A stretch of DNA of 64,000 nt from Gluconacetobacter tumulicola (GCF_014174215.1 NZ_JABEQL010000016.1:37158-101157); one strand, 5' to 3'. Counted from the stretch's first letter, positions 26,441 to 36,131 are shown. Notes: a model not told the origin generated them from the letters alone. Program-made: numbers and translations.

Positions 26441-27328
26441 TCAAATCGGACGCGCCAATGGCAGTTTCGACCCCGCAATCCGCCGCGCGCCAATCACCTC
26501 GCGCCGAAAGCGGAACAGCCGCGCCGGCCGGCCGCGCGTGTCCGGCGCCACCTCGCCCGTCTCCTCGATCAGGTCCTGCTGGGCCACCAGCCGGCGGAAA
26601 TTCTGCTTGTGCATCGGCTGGCCAGCCACCGCCTCGACCGTGCGCTGCAGGTGCAGCAGCGTGAAACTGTCGGGCATCAGCTCGTAGATCACCGGCCGGT
26701 AGCGGATCTTGGCCCGCAGCCGCGCCATCGCGGTGGCCAGCACGCGCCGCTCGTCGCACGCCATGCTCAGGCCCGGCAGCACCGGCGCCCCCGGCGGCGC
26801 GGATTCCGGCACCAGCGCCGCCTCCCACAGCAATTCGTAGCGCTGCAGCACCAGCTCGTCGTCCCAGCCCAGCCCGTCCAGCCCGAAGGTCAACGCCACA
26901 CGCTGGCGCCGCGCCTCCTGCCCGGCGGCCGAGGGCGCCCGCCCGGCCCAGTCATCCAGCAGCCGCGCGATACGCTGCACCAGCGCGCGGCCTTCAGGCG
27001 CCGTCTGGTCCTCCCACGGGAAATAATCGTACCAACCCCGCCAGCCGCGCTCGCCCCGGCGGGTGCGGGTCAAGGCAAGGTAGGAGATCATGACCCGCCG
27101 CTCATCCGGCCCGCCATCGACCGGCGCATCGGCAAATGTATAAAGCTGCTCCACATGCCCCAGGGCATGACCGGTCTGGTGCTCCACCCACAGGCGCAAA
27201 CCCGTCTGCAGCGACCGATGCCCCGCTTCCAGCGGCCCGGAGGGCAGCAGGCGGCCGCCTTCCAGCGTCAGCACCATCGGCCGGTCGTCGCTGACCGCGA
27301 TCAGGACCGCGATCAATTCCGGGGGCAT
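26441..27328 (-). CDS. nadQ: Nudix-related transcriptional regulator of NAD synthesis (NadQ/NrtR family)
   Basis: This 295-residue protein has an N-terminal Nudix-like domain (ELIAVLIAVSDDRPMVLTL, then VMISYLALTR) that lacks an intact Nudix hydrolase box. The C-terminal winged-helix domain contains FTLLHLQRTVEAVAG, KQNFRRLVAQQDLIEETGE and GRPARLFRFRREV, typical of NrtR/NadQ repressors, which sense ADP-ribose or NAD-related nucleotides. It lies directly upstream of nadA-nadB-nadC on the same strand, with the palindrome at 26216-26236 as probable target. The exact subfamily name (NadQ versus NrtR) is uncertain. Confidence 0.8.
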   Translation of the reverse strand: MPPELIAVLIAVSDDRPMVLTLEGGRLLPSGPLEAGHRSLQTGLRLWVEHQTGHALGHVEQLYTFADAPVDGGPDERRVMISYLALTRTRRGERGWRGWYDYFPWEDQTAPEGRALVQRIARLLDDWAGRAPSAAGQEARRQRVALTFGLDGLGWDDELVLQRYELLWEAALVPESAPPGAPVLPGLSMACDERRVLATAMARLRAKIRYRPVIYELMPDSFTLLHLQRTVEAVAGQPMHKQNFRRLVAQQDLIEETGEVAPDTRGRPARLFRFRREVIGARRIAGSKLPLARPI

Positions 27329-27523
27329 GGCGCATTTCCTTCGGCTTGCGTGGCGGGGGGCACGGGCGGCAAAGCCCGGCTATCGGGCCATATCACCGCG
27401 CGGCCGGCAAAAAAACCGCGAATGGGGGCGCTTGATATGGTCCCGGTTCCGCACCACGGTCATCAGGGCCGCCGCAACCCGCGCGATGCCCGCCGGGGCC
27501 GGATCGGCTTGAGAGGATGCGCC

Positions 27524-28288
27524 ATGTCGACCCATTCGGGCACGTTCGTCTGGTACGAACTGATCGCCGGCGACCCAGCGGCCGCCGAGTCGTTTTATTG
27601 CACCGTCATCGGCTGGCACGCCCGCGATGCCGGCGTGCCCGGCATGGCCTACCGTATCCTGAGCGCCTCGGAACGCCCGGTGGCCGGCCTCCTCGGCCTG
27701 CCGGGCCTGGACGCCGCCGCCCGGCCGGGCTGGATCGGCTATATCGGCGTGGATAATGTCGATGCCGCCAGCGCACGGATCGCCACCGCCTCCGGCGCCA
27801 TCCTGCACGCCCCGGACGATATCCCCGGCGTCGGCCGCTTCGCGGTCGTCACCGATCCGCAGGGCGCACCCTTCGCCCTGTTCCAGGGCAATGGCGAAGC
27901 ACCGATGCCGCCGGCACCGGAAGGCACGCCCGGCCATGTCGCCTGGCACGAACTCTATGCAAGCGAGGGAGAGGCAGCCTTCGCCTTCTATGCCGACCAG
28001 TTCGGCTGGACCAAAGCCGACGCGCTGGATATGGGCCCGCGGGGGATCTACCAGATGTTCGCCACCGGCGGACCGCCAGTGGGCGGCATGATGACGGAAC
28101 CCGACGCGGCAGCGCCATTCTGGTTGTTCTATATCGCCGTCGAGGCCCTGGATGCCGCGCTGGAACGCGTCGCACAGGCGGGCGGCCACGCCATCCAGGG
28201 GCCCATGGAAGTTCCCGGCGGACAGTGGATCGCCCAATGCCGCGATCCGGAAGGCACGCTGTTCGCGCTGGTGGCCCCCCACCGCTGA
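27524..28288 (+). CDS. VOC-family (glyoxalase/bleomycin-resistance fold) two-domain protein
   Basis: This 254-residue protein has two tandem VOC domains. The first starts GTFVWYELIAGDPAAAESFY and ends DPQGAPFALFQG; the second starts HVAWHELYASEGEAAFAFYA and ends DPEGTLFALVAPH. This resembles the YdcJ/PA0069-like 'glyoxalase' set, cytosolic metal-binding proteins of mostly unknown substrate. The ATG at 27524 follows GAGAGGA at good spacing. It is divergent from nadQ and convergent with cysA. Confidence 0.8.
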   Translation: MSTHSGTFVWYELIAGDPAAAESFYCTVIGWHARDAGVPGMAYRILSASERPVAGLLGLPGLDAAARPGWIGYIGVDNVDAASARIATASGAILHAPDDIPGVGRFAVVTDPQGAPFALFQGNGEAPMPPAPEGTPGHVAWHELYASEGEAAFAFYADQFGWTKADALDMGPRGIYQMFATGGPPVGGMMTEPDAAAPFWLFYIAVEALDAALERVAQAGGHAIQGPMEVPGGQWIAQCRDPEGTLFALVAPHR

Positions 28289-28312
28289 ACCGCCCGCCCC
28301 GCCTCCGCCGCG

Positions 28313-29413
28313 TCAGCCGACGGTCACACGCGGCAATTCCTGCCCGCTCGCCACGGGGGGCGCGCCGGCCAGCGGCGCGCCATCGCGAAACAGGCGCGCC
28401 CGCCCGATATCGAGCCCCAGCCCCTCGGTCCCCGCCTGGCCAAGCCGCTCCGGCAGGACGAGGATCTCGACCTCCCGCGTGCCCAGCGCCACGGCCAGCC
28501 GCCGCAATCCCCCCTGCCCGCCGGTCAACGGTATGGCCCGGGCCGCCCCACCCGCCGCCACCAGCCGCGCCTCATGCGGGCGCAGGTAGGCCGTCGCCGG
28601 GCCATCGCCGGCGCTCACGGCAAAGGACAGGACATTCGGATCATCGGGCAGGAACCGCCCGTGGGCGACCCGGCCGGCAAATTCCAGCGCTTCGCCCAGA
28701 AATTCCATCACGAACGGCGTGGCGGGTGCGGCATCCAGCGTCTCGGCCGCCGCCTCCTGCACGATGCGCCCGTTCTGCATCACCACCAGCCGGTCGGCCA
28801 CTTCCAGCGCCTCGTCATGGTCGTGGGTCACCAGCACCGTCGTCAGGCCAAGCTGGTCGTGCAGCCCGCGCAGCCAGCGGCGGATCTGCCGCCGCACGAT
28901 CGGGTCCAGCGCGCCGAACGGCTCGTCCAGCAGCAGCAGGCCCGGCTTCGTCGCCAGCGCGCGCGCCAGCGCCACGCGCTGCCGCTGCCCGCCGGACAAC
29001 TGGTCCGGATAGGCCCCGCCCAGCGTCGGCAACTGGATCAGCTCCAGCAATTCGGCCACCCGGGCGGCAATCGCCCCCCGATCCGGCCGCTCCCCCCGGG
29101 GCAGCACATCCAGCCCGAAGGAGATATTGCGCGCCACCGTCATGTGGCGGAACAGCGCATAATTCTGGAACACGAAGCCGATCCGCCGCTCGCGCATCGG
29201 GCGCCCCGCCAGCACCTGGCCATCGACCAGCACCGTGCCCTCATAAGGCCCGTCCAACCCGGCGATGGTCCGCAGCAGCGTGGTCTTGCCGGCACCGGAC
29301 GGCCCGACCAGGGCCACGAAGGCCCCATCCTCGATGGTCAGCGAAACCCCGTCGAGCATCTTGCGCGACGCATTCGGCGCACGGCGCGTCAGGGACTGGA
29401 TCTGGACGCTCAT
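28313..29413 (-). CDS. cysA: sulfate/thiosulfate ABC transporter, ATP-binding protein
   Basis: This 366-residue ATPase has Walker A GPSGAGKTT, the Q-loop in VFQNYALF, the signature LSGGQRQRVALARA, Walker B LLLLDEPFGALD and the switch His in VTHDHDEALEVAD. A C-terminal regulatory TOBE-like domain follows from about residue 240. The ATG overlaps the cysW stop (ATGA). It is the last gene of the sulfate uptake block. Confidence 0.93.
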   Translation of the reverse strand: MSVQIQSLTRRAPNASRKMLDGVSLTIEDGAFVALVGPSGAGKTTLLRTIAGLDGPYEGTVLVDGQVLAGRPMRERRIGFVFQNYALFRHMTVARNISFGLDVLPRGERPDRGAIAARVAELLELIQLPTLGGAYPDQLSGGQRQRVALARALATKPGLLLLDEPFGALDPIVRRQIRRWLRGLHDQLGLTTVLVTHDHDEALEVADRLVVMQNGRIVQEAAAETLDAAPATPFVMEFLGEALEFAGRVAHGRFLPDDPNVLSFAVSAGDGPATAYLRPHEARLVAAGGAARAIPLTGGQGGLRRLAVALGTREVEILVLPERLGQAGTEGLGLDIGRARLFRDGAPLAGAPPVASGQELPRVTVG

Positions 29414-30225
29414 GACGACGCCTTCCTGAAATCATGCTCGAGAAACGACCGCAGCAGGACGGTGGCCATGGCGATCAGCGCCAGCAGCGCCGCCATGGTG
29501 AAGGCGGCGACCGTCTGATAGCCGTTATAGAGCGTCTCGATATGCAGCGGCATGGTTTCCGTCAGCCCCGGAATATGGCCCGAGACGACCGACACCGCGC
29601 CGAACTCGCCGATCCCCCGCGCCGTCGTCAGCAGGATGCCCGACAGCAGCGCCCAGCGCGCATCGGGCAGCGTCACCCGCCACAATGTCCGCCAGAACCC
29701 GGCCCCGAGCAGGAACGCCGCCTCCTCCGCCTCGCGCCCCTGCTGTTCCATGAACGGCATCAGCGTCCGCGCGACATAGGGAAAGGTCACGAAGAGCGTG
29801 GCCAGCAGGATACCCGGCGTGGCAAAGGCGATCTGGATATCGTGCTGGTCCAGCCAGCCGCCCCACCAGCCCTGCCGCCCGAACAGCAGCAGCCAGACCA
29901 GGCCGGCAATCACCGGCGAGACACTGATCGGTAGTTCGATCAGCGCGACCAAAACCCCCCGGCCGCGAAAACGATATTTGGTCACCAGCCACGCCGCCAT
30001 GATCCCGCCGGCGGTATTGACGAGGGTGGCCACCAGCGTGACCAGCAGCGTCAGGCGGATCGCGGACAGCGCATCCGGGTCCAGCAGGCTGCGCCACGCG
30101 GCCGCGATTCCGGTACGCAGGGCTTCGACCATCACCAGCAGCACCGGCAGCACCAGCACGGCCAGCACCGTCAGATAGGTGGCGGCAACCAGCACGGCAT
30201 TGCCGCGACGCGACGGCCCACCCAT
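29410..30225 (-). CDS. cysW: sulfate ABC transporter permease CysW
   Basis: This 271-residue inner-membrane permease has about six helices. The cytoplasmic EAA loop, which contacts CysA, reads EEAAFLLGAGFWRTLWRVTLP, followed by GIGEFGAVSVVSGHIPG, the CysW-type segment. ATG 30225 shares one base with the cysT stop (TGATG); GTG 30228 is an alternative start. Confidence 0.93.
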   Translation of the reverse strand: MGGPSRRGNAVLVAATYLTVLAVLVLPVLLVMVEALRTGIAAAWRSLLDPDALSAIRLTLLVTLVATLVNTAGGIMAAWLVTKYRFRGRGVLVALIELPISVSPVIAGLVWLLLFGRQGWWGGWLDQHDIQIAFATPGILLATLFVTFPYVARTLMPFMEQQGREAEEAAFLLGAGFWRTLWRVTLPDARWALLSGILLTTARGIGEFGAVSVVSGHIPGLTETMPLHIETLYNGYQTVAAFTMAALLALIAMATVLLRSFLEHDFRKASS

Positions 30226-31070
30226 CACGCCGCCCCCCGCGCCACCAGCCCGCGCGACACACGGCGGCGCAGCGCGGCCACGCCGGTCATGCACACCAGC
30301 GCACTGAGCAGCAGGATCAGCGCGATCGCGGTCGCGCCATTATAATCATATTCCTGCAACCGCACCACGATCAGCAGCGGCGCGATCTCGCTATGGAACG
30401 GCTGATTGCCGGCGATGAAGATCACCGACCCGTACTCGCCGATGCAGCGCGCGAAGGCCAGGCTGAACCCGGCCACCAGCGGCGGCAGCAGGGGCGGCAG
30501 GATGACCCGGCGAAAATTCTGCAACGGGCTGGCCCCCAGCAGCAGCCCTGCCTCCTCCAGCTCCGGCGGCAGGCCGCGCAGCACCGGTTCGACGGCCCGC
30601 ACGATAAAGGGCAGGCCGACGAACATCAGCGCAGCCACGATGCCGGCCGGCGTGTAGGCCACGCGGATGCCGGCACGGGCCAGCAGCGCGCCGACCCACC
30701 CGGTGGGACCGTACAGGGTCGCCAGCGTGATGCCCGTCACGGCGGTCGGCAGGGCGAAGGGCAGGTCGATCAGCGCATCGATCGCCCGCCGCCCGGGCAG
30801 GCGCGCGCGCACCAGCGCCCAGGCCAGCAGCAGGCCCAGCGGCACATCGATCGCGGCGGCCAGCGCGGCACAGCCAAAGCTGACGCGCAGCGCCGCATAC
30901 ATGCGCGCGTCATGCAGCGCCCGCAGCATCGCACCCCCGCCTTCCTGCCAGGGGCGCAAGACCAGGGCCGTCAGCGGCAACGCGACAATCAGGCCGATCC
31001 AGACCAGCGTGAACGCGATGGATATGGAAAGACCTGGCAGCCCATCGCGCCGCCGCAGGCAAAACACCAT
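30225..31070 (-). CDS. cysT: sulfate ABC transporter permease CysT
   Basis: This 281-residue permease has about six helices. DLPFALPTAVTGITLATLYG and the EAA loop ELEEAGLLLGASPLQNFRRV are typical of CysT (CysU), as is the late CIGEYGSVIFIAGN. It lies 11 bp after the sulfate-binding protein gene and runs directly into cysW. Confidence 0.93.
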   Translation of the reverse strand: MVFCLRRRDGLPGLSISIAFTLVWIGLIVALPLTALVLRPWQEGGGAMLRALHDARMYAALRVSFGCAALAAAIDVPLGLLLAWALVRARLPGRRAIDALIDLPFALPTAVTGITLATLYGPTGWVGALLARAGIRVAYTPAGIVAALMFVGLPFIVRAVEPVLRGLPPELEEAGLLLGASPLQNFRRVILPPLLPPLVAGFSLAFARCIGEYGSVIFIAGNQPFHSEIAPLLIVVRLQEYDYNGATAIALILLLSALVCMTGVAALRRRVSRGLVARGAA

Positions 31071-31081
31071 GAAAGAGTCCG

Positions 31082-32116
31082 CTATCGGCTATAGATCTGG
31101 TCGAACACACCGCCATCGGCGAAATGCGTCTTCTGGACCTTAGTCCATCCACCCAGGCTGGCGACATCGAATGTTGTCGTCTTGGGGAAGACAGATGCCG
31201 TTTCGGCCACGATCGCCGGATCGACCGGGCGGAAATAATGTTTCGCCCCGATCCGCTGCCCCTCAGGCGTGAACAGGAAGTCGAGGAAGCCCTTCGCCAC
31301 CGCTTCCGTTCCATGCGCCTGGACATTCTTGTCCACCACCGCGACCGGCGGTTCGGCCAGGATCGTCACCGGCGGCACGACGATGTCGAACGTGTCCGGC
31401 CCCAGCTCGCGCGTCGCCAGCAGCGCCTCGTCCTCCCACGCGATCAGCACATCGCCCAGCCCGCGCTGCACGAAACTGTTGGTGGCCCCGCGCGCGCCGG
31501 TATCCAGCACCGGCACATGGGCGAACAGCGACTTGAGATACGCGGTCGCCGAAGCTTCGGACCCGCCGGGCTGGCGCAGTGCCCAACCCCAGGCGGCCAG
31601 ATAGTTCCAGCGCGCACCGCCCGAGGTCTTGGGGTTGGGCGTAATCACCTGCACGCCGTCCCGCAGCAGGTCCGGCCAGTCATGGATGCCCTTGGGGTTC
31701 CCCTTGCGCACCAGGAAGACGATCGTGCTGGTGTAAGGCGTGGAATTGTGCGGCAGACGCGTCTGCCAGTCCGCCGCCAGCAGCCCGTGCTGGGCCAGGA
31801 TATCGATGTCATAGGCCAGGCCCAGCGTCACCACATCGGCAGGCGCCCCCTCCAGCACCGAGCGCGCCTGCGCGCCCGACCCGCCGTGCGAGGACGTCAC
31901 CACCACCCGCTCACCCCCATGGGCCTTCGCCCAGAAGGCGGAAAAGGCCCGTCCGGCATCGGCATAAAGCTCGCGCGTCGGATCGTACGACACATTCAGC
32001 AGCCGCGTCGCCGCCGCCGCGGGACGCGGGCGCGCGCCCATGGCAAACGCCGTGGCGGCGGCAGCCGTCCCGGCAAGGAAGCCGCGCCGCGACGGCACCA
32101 TGAAACCGTTCTTCAT
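31082..32116 (-). CDS. sbp: sulfate-binding periplasmic protein with Tat signal
   Basis: This 344-residue substrate-binding protein carries a twin-arginine signal, SRRGFLAG at residues 9-16, followed by a weakly hydrophobic Ala-rich stretch. The mature protein has NVSYDPTRELYADAGRAF, SSHGGSGAQARSVLEG, the anion site region PHNSTPYTSTIVFLVRKGNP, and PNPKTSGGARWNYLAAWGWA, all typical of Sbp/CysP. Export by Tat rather than Sec implies folding, or cofactor-free assembly, before export; tatA is in this window. It is the first gene of sbp-cysT-cysW-cysA and is preceded by two porin genes. Confidence 0.92.
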   Translation of the reverse strand: MKNGFMVPSRRGFLAGTAAAATAFAMGARPRPAAAATRLLNVSYDPTRELYADAGRAFSAFWAKAHGGERVVVTSSHGGSGAQARSVLEGAPADVVTLGLAYDIDILAQHGLLAADWQTRLPHNSTPYTSTIVFLVRKGNPKGIHDWPDLLRDGVQVITPNPKTSGGARWNYLAAWGWALRQPGGSEASATAYLKSLFAHVPVLDTGARGATNSFVQRGLGDVLIAWEDEALLATRELGPDTFDIVVPPVTILAEPPVAVVDKNVQAHGTEAVAKGFLDFLFTPEGQRIGAKHYFRPVDPAIVAETASVFPKTTTFDVASLGGWTKVQKTHFADGGVFDQIYSR

Positions 32117-32160
32117 ATCGTTTCTCGTCCAGATGACAGTTGCGGATGAAAAAAACCGGT

Positions 32161-33831
32161 TCAGAACGTGGCCTGCACGCGCCCGGCGACGGCATTGCCC
32201 GTCCGGCCCAGCAGGTTCACCCCGCCGGACACACCCTTCGACCGGGTGACGATGAAATGATCGAAATCCAGCATGAACTTGAAATGCTGGTTGGGATACC
32301 AGTTCAATCCCCCCGCCCAGACCGTCTGCTGGTTGCCGTTGACGCCCACCCCGCCCTGGTTGGCGACATCGGACAGGTCCGCCACGCTCCAGCGGCCGCT
32401 GAGTTCCAGCGCGCCCCAATCGCCGCGCGCCGGATCGAAATCATGCTCGACCCCCGGCGTGGTGAAGGCACCGGTCTTGACGTTGTATCCACGCCCCCGG
32501 CCGAACAGCGTGTAGTTGGCCGCGACATACCACCCGTCGAAATTCAGCGACGGCAGCGGAGACGCCCCGGCATTATGCCCGCGCTCCACGCCCACATGGT
32601 AATATTCGCCCTTCAGCAGGAATTTCCGCCAGCGGAAGGCCAGTTGCGGACCAGCCGCCCAGATCTGGGACACATTGGTCAGCGCCCCCGATGTCAGCAA
32701 CGAAGTCTCGCCCAGCGCCACCTCCATATTGTCGCTGAACGTATAGTTGCGGCCGCTTGAATTCTGGTTGACCTTGAAGGCGCTGGTCGCGCCGGCCCCG
32801 ACATGGACGTCGATATCCTTGCTCACATAGGGCCGGCCGACGATGCGGGCCACCGCGCCGGTCTGGCTGTCGGTAATCGTCGTGTCCTTGTTCCGGTCGC
32901 CGAACTTCTGGCCGGTGAAATAGGCCGCCGCCTGCCAGCGGTTTTCATAATGCTCGCCGCCGATGCTGAAGCGCCCGACGCCGCCCGCCAGGTTGCGCAC
33001 CAGATCGATGATGGTCGGGCGCTCGAGGAACTCGAACGACGATGCCCGCTCCGCGCTTTCCTCTTCCATGCGCGGCTGGAAATAGCCGACGGTCAGAATC
33101 GTATGGCGCAGCCCGGTATAATTCGCGTTCGCCTCGAACAGGCTGACCGACCCGTCCACCGAGCTGGAGCCGAATTCCGGCGTGACGTTCGCCACCCAAT
33201 CCTTGTAGCGCCAGGAGAAATAGATCCGCTGGCGCCGGGCATTCTGGGTGAATTTGTTGAAATTGCCGGCTCCCTCGCCCCGCCTGGGCCCGGCGCCGAG
33301 AAAGCCCCCAAGATCCTCCATCGCCGTCAGGCCGAGCGAGAAGCTGTATGCGCCATCCTCCGACGAGATCGTGGGCCGCCCGGCCGGAAAGCCGATCTGC
33401 ATCCCGCCCACATGCACGGTCTCGTCCCGCGCGGTCGCGGCCCGGATCTCGGCCCAGGACGGAATCGGCCCTTCCGGGGTGATCAGGCGCGTCTCGGCAT
33501 CCGTGCGGGGCCGATGCGTGGCGGCCAGTCCCTGCGGTTCCCCGATCGCGGGCAACGGACCGCCGGCCCAGCGATGCGCATGGACGACACGCGGCGCCCC
33601 CTCCCCACCATGGCCGGTGGTGACCGACACGGCCCGGCCCTCATCGCGGGCGATCCGGGCCTGCAGCACCCGGATCTCGTCCCGCATCTGGCGCTGCATC
33701 TCCCGCATTTCACGCCGCAACGCCGTGATTTCGTCATCCTGCGAAGCCGCCTCCGCCAGAGCCGGCAGAAAACTGGTGGACAGGGCCGTTGCCAGGGCAA
33801 GCATGCGCCGGACTTTGAAACCTTCTTTCAT
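32161..33831 (-). CDS. OprP/OprO-type anion porin, copy A
   Basis: This 556-residue outer-membrane porin has a signal peptide ending ALAEA (about residue 28). A periplasmic coiled-coil follows at 30-66 (EITALRREMREMQRQMRDEI), as in OprP-type trimers. The barrel from about residue 135 contains RIYFSWRYKDWVANVTPEFG, TILTVGYFQPRMEEESAE, ENRWQAAAYFTGQKFG and a terminal strand ending RVQATF with the C-terminal Phe needed for Bam insertion. It lies 44 bp upstream of sbp, in the same direction, so it probably supplies sulfate to the ABC transporter. The family name refers to phosphate or pyrophosphate. Confidence 0.88.
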   Translation of the reverse strand: MKEGFKVRRMLALATALSTSFLPALAEAASQDDEITALRREMREMQRQMRDEIRVLQARIARDEGRAVSVTTGHGGEGAPRVVHAHRWAGGPLPAIGEPQGLAATHRPRTDAETRLITPEGPIPSWAEIRAATARDETVHVGGMQIGFPAGRPTISSEDGAYSFSLGLTAMEDLGGFLGAGPRRGEGAGNFNKFTQNARRQRIYFSWRYKDWVANVTPEFGSSSVDGSVSLFEANANYTGLRHTILTVGYFQPRMEEESAERASSFEFLERPTIIDLVRNLAGGVGRFSIGGEHYENRWQAAAYFTGQKFGDRNKDTTITDSQTGAVARIVGRPYVSKDIDVHVGAGATSAFKVNQNSSGRNYTFSDNMEVALGETSLLTSGALTNVSQIWAAGPQLAFRWRKFLLKGEYYHVGVERGHNAGASPLPSLNFDGWYVAANYTLFGRGRGYNVKTGAFTTPGVEHDFDPARGDWGALELSGRWSVADLSDVANQGGVGVNGNQQTVWAGGLNWYPNQHFKFMLDFDHFIVTRSKGVSGGVNLLGRTGNAVAGRVQATF

Positions 33832-34138
33832 GTTCTACGAACCCTCGACCCAGCACACGCAGGCGTATTTCACGATATTTTTCGCATTTAGCGCGAACTG
33901 CAATGATCGATGGCACGTTGTAATTTAACGGTCAATAGCGTTATAAAAGTCATTTACTGTTTTTGTTCGTTTAATTCGGACAGCGCCCGAGCGACAATCC
34001 CGAGCGACAATACGGATATTCCACTATTTTTATAGTTGTTAACCGTATATGAAGGCGGCCTCAGGATGACCGGCCCTCACCCCGAAGAGGCATGGGCGGG
34101 CGGCACGTCCCACCCGGTACCCCACCCAAAAAAACGCC
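33832..34138. promoter_or_regulatory. gap between the two porin genes with 13-bp tandem repeat
   Basis: No gene is visible. The stretch 33890-34050 is markedly AT-rich and probably holds a promoter for porin A and the sulfate genes. It contains two exact adjacent copies of CCCGAGCGACAAT at 33986-33998 and 33999-34011, a possible regulator site about 155 bp upstream of the porin A start. Confidence 0.5.
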
Positions 34139-35824
34139 TCAGAAACTGGCCTGGACCCGTCCCACGACCAGATTGCCGGTCCGCCCGAACAGATTGACCC
34201 CGCCAGCCACCCCCTTCGACCGGGTGACGATGAAATGGTCGAAATCCAGCATGAACTTGAAATAGCGGTTGGGGTACCAGTTCAGGCCCCCCTGCCAGAC
34301 CGTCTGCTGGTTGCCGTCAACCCCCGCGCCGCCCTGATCGGCGACATCGGACAGATCCGTGACGCTCCATCGCCCATTGAGTTCCAGCGCGCCCCAATCC
34401 CCATGCAGCGGATCGAAATCCCGTTCGACCCCCGGCGCGACAAACGCGGCGATCCTGGGATTGTAGGATCGGGGCCGGCCGAACAGCGTATAATTGGCCG
34501 CGACATACCACCCGTCGAAACCCAGCGATGGCAGCGGGCTGGCACCGGCCTCCCGGCGGCGTTCCACGCCGATATGGTAATATTCGCCCTTGAGCAGGAA
34601 ACGCCGCCAGCGCACCGCCAGTTGCGGACCGGCCGCCCAGATCTGCGCCACATTGGACAACACACCCGAGGTCAGCAGGGACGTCTCGCCCAAGGGCACC
34701 TCGACATTGTCGCTGAACGTATAGCTCCGGCCCTTGGCGCTCTGGTTGACCCTGAAGGCGCTGATCGCGCCGGCCCCGACATGGACATCGACATCCCTGC
34801 TGACATAGGGCCGCCCGACAATACGCGCGACGCCGCCGGTCTGGCTGTCGGTAATCGTCGTATCCTTGTTGCGGTCGCCGAATTTCTGCCCGGTGAAATA
34901 GAGCGCCGCCAGCCACCGATCCTCGTAATGCTCGCCACCGACGCTGAAGCGCGCGACACCGGCCGCTATGTTGCGCGCAAGATCGACGATGGTCGGCCGC
35001 TCGAGAAACGCGAACGCCACCGGCCGTTCCGCGCTTTCCTCGTCCATGCGCGGCTGGAAATAGCCGACAGTCAGCGTCGTATGGCGCCACCCGGTATAAT
35101 TCAGGTTCGCCTCGAACAGCCCGACCGACCCGTCGGCGGTCAGCGACCCGAAATCGGGGGTGACATGCACCACCCAATCCTTGTACCGCCAGGAGAAATA
35201 CAGCCGCAGCCGGCGCCCGTTTTCGGTAAAGCTGTTGAAATTCCCCCTGGCCTCGCCCGCCCGGGCACCGGTGCCGATAAAACCGCCGATATCCTCCTGC
35301 AACAGCATGCCGACTGAAAAACTATACGCCCCGTCATCCGACGATATCGTGGGCCGCCCGGACGGAAAGCCGATGCGCATGCCGCCGATATGCACGCTCT
35401 CATCCTTCGCCGTCGCGGCCCTCAATTCCGCCCAGGACGGGATCGGCCCTTCCACCAGGGCCAGCCGGCTTTCCGCCTCCGATCGGGGCCGCACCGGGCC
35501 TGCCCCCTGCGGCACGCCGATCATGGGCAACGGCCCGCTCCACCGCCTCGGCATGGCATGGGCCCCATGCGCGGGTACCCGATGCGCCTCCTGCGCCCGC
35601 GGCGCGCGGCCCTCGTCGCGGGCGATCCGGGCCTGCAGCACCCTGATCTCGTCGCGCATCTCGCGCTGCATCTCCCGCATTTCGCGCCGCAACGCCGCAA
35701 TCTCGTCATCATGGGGGGCCGCTCGGGCCAGGCTCGGCAGACCGATGACCGGCACCATCGTCGCCAGAAACAAAGACCGTATTTTCAATAAACTGGACAC
35801 TATCGACCGAACACTCCGCGCCAT
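34139..35824 (-). CDS. OprP/OprO-type anion porin, copy B
   Basis: This 561-residue paralogue of the neighbouring porin is alignable over its whole length. Signal peptide to about residue 36 (PSLARAA), coiled-coil EIAALRREMREMQREMRDEI, then near-identical barrel segments (TISSDDGAYSF, FTGQKFGDRNKDTTITDSQT, FKFMLDFDHFIVTRSKGV) and the C-terminal Phe in RVQASF. The linker after the coil and several loop residues differ, e.g. SFEFLERP in copy A versus AFAFLERP here. The ATG at 35824 is preceded by GCGGGGA; the longer frame adds a non-signal-like extension. It is a tandem duplication. Confidence 0.88.
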   Translation of the reverse strand: MARSVRSIVSSLLKIRSLFLATMVPVIGLPSLARAAPHDDEIAALRREMREMQREMRDEIRVLQARIARDEGRAPRAQEAHRVPAHGAHAMPRRWSGPLPMIGVPQGAGPVRPRSEAESRLALVEGPIPSWAELRAATAKDESVHIGGMRIGFPSGRPTISSDDGAYSFSVGMLLQEDIGGFIGTGARAGEARGNFNSFTENGRRLRLYFSWRYKDWVVHVTPDFGSLTADGSVGLFEANLNYTGWRHTTLTVGYFQPRMDEESAERPVAFAFLERPTIVDLARNIAAGVARFSVGGEHYEDRWLAALYFTGQKFGDRNKDTTITDSQTGGVARIVGRPYVSRDVDVHVGAGAISAFRVNQSAKGRSYTFSDNVEVPLGETSLLTSGVLSNVAQIWAAGPQLAVRWRRFLLKGEYYHIGVERRREAGASPLPSLGFDGWYVAANYTLFGRPRSYNPRIAAFVAPGVERDFDPLHGDWGALELNGRWSVTDLSDVADQGGAGVDGNQQTVWQGGLNWYPNRYFKFMLDFDHFIVTRSKGVAGGVNLFGRTGNLVVGRVQASF

Positions 35825-36037
35825 TCCCCGCAAGAACGCACCGGATCGCGCAGGTTTCCCGCAATGAATTGCCGGAAGGCTAGTGAGCCACCATGACTCG
35901 GTCAACGCCGCCGTATGATTTACACCACGATTTCCACAATCAATCCATGGTTTTATATTCTACCGAAATACAAATGTATATTTTCATGTCTCCGACCGCA
36001 GACGACATGCCCGGCCCCGACCGGTCGCGTAACTCCC

Positions 36038-36071
36038 AAAAAAAGCCCGGTCTCCATCAGGAAGACCGGGC
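36038..36071 (-). terminator. Rho-independent terminator after isocitrate lyase
   Basis: On the minus strand GCCCGGTCT pairs with AGACCGGGC (perfect 9-bp stem, 36045-36071) followed by seven T. It lies 61 bp after the aceA stop. Confidence 0.9.
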
Positions 36072-36131
36072 CAGCAGTTTCAATAACCGTTATTGCTTGT
36101 TCTTATTCCGCAACGCCAGGGGGCGCCGGCT

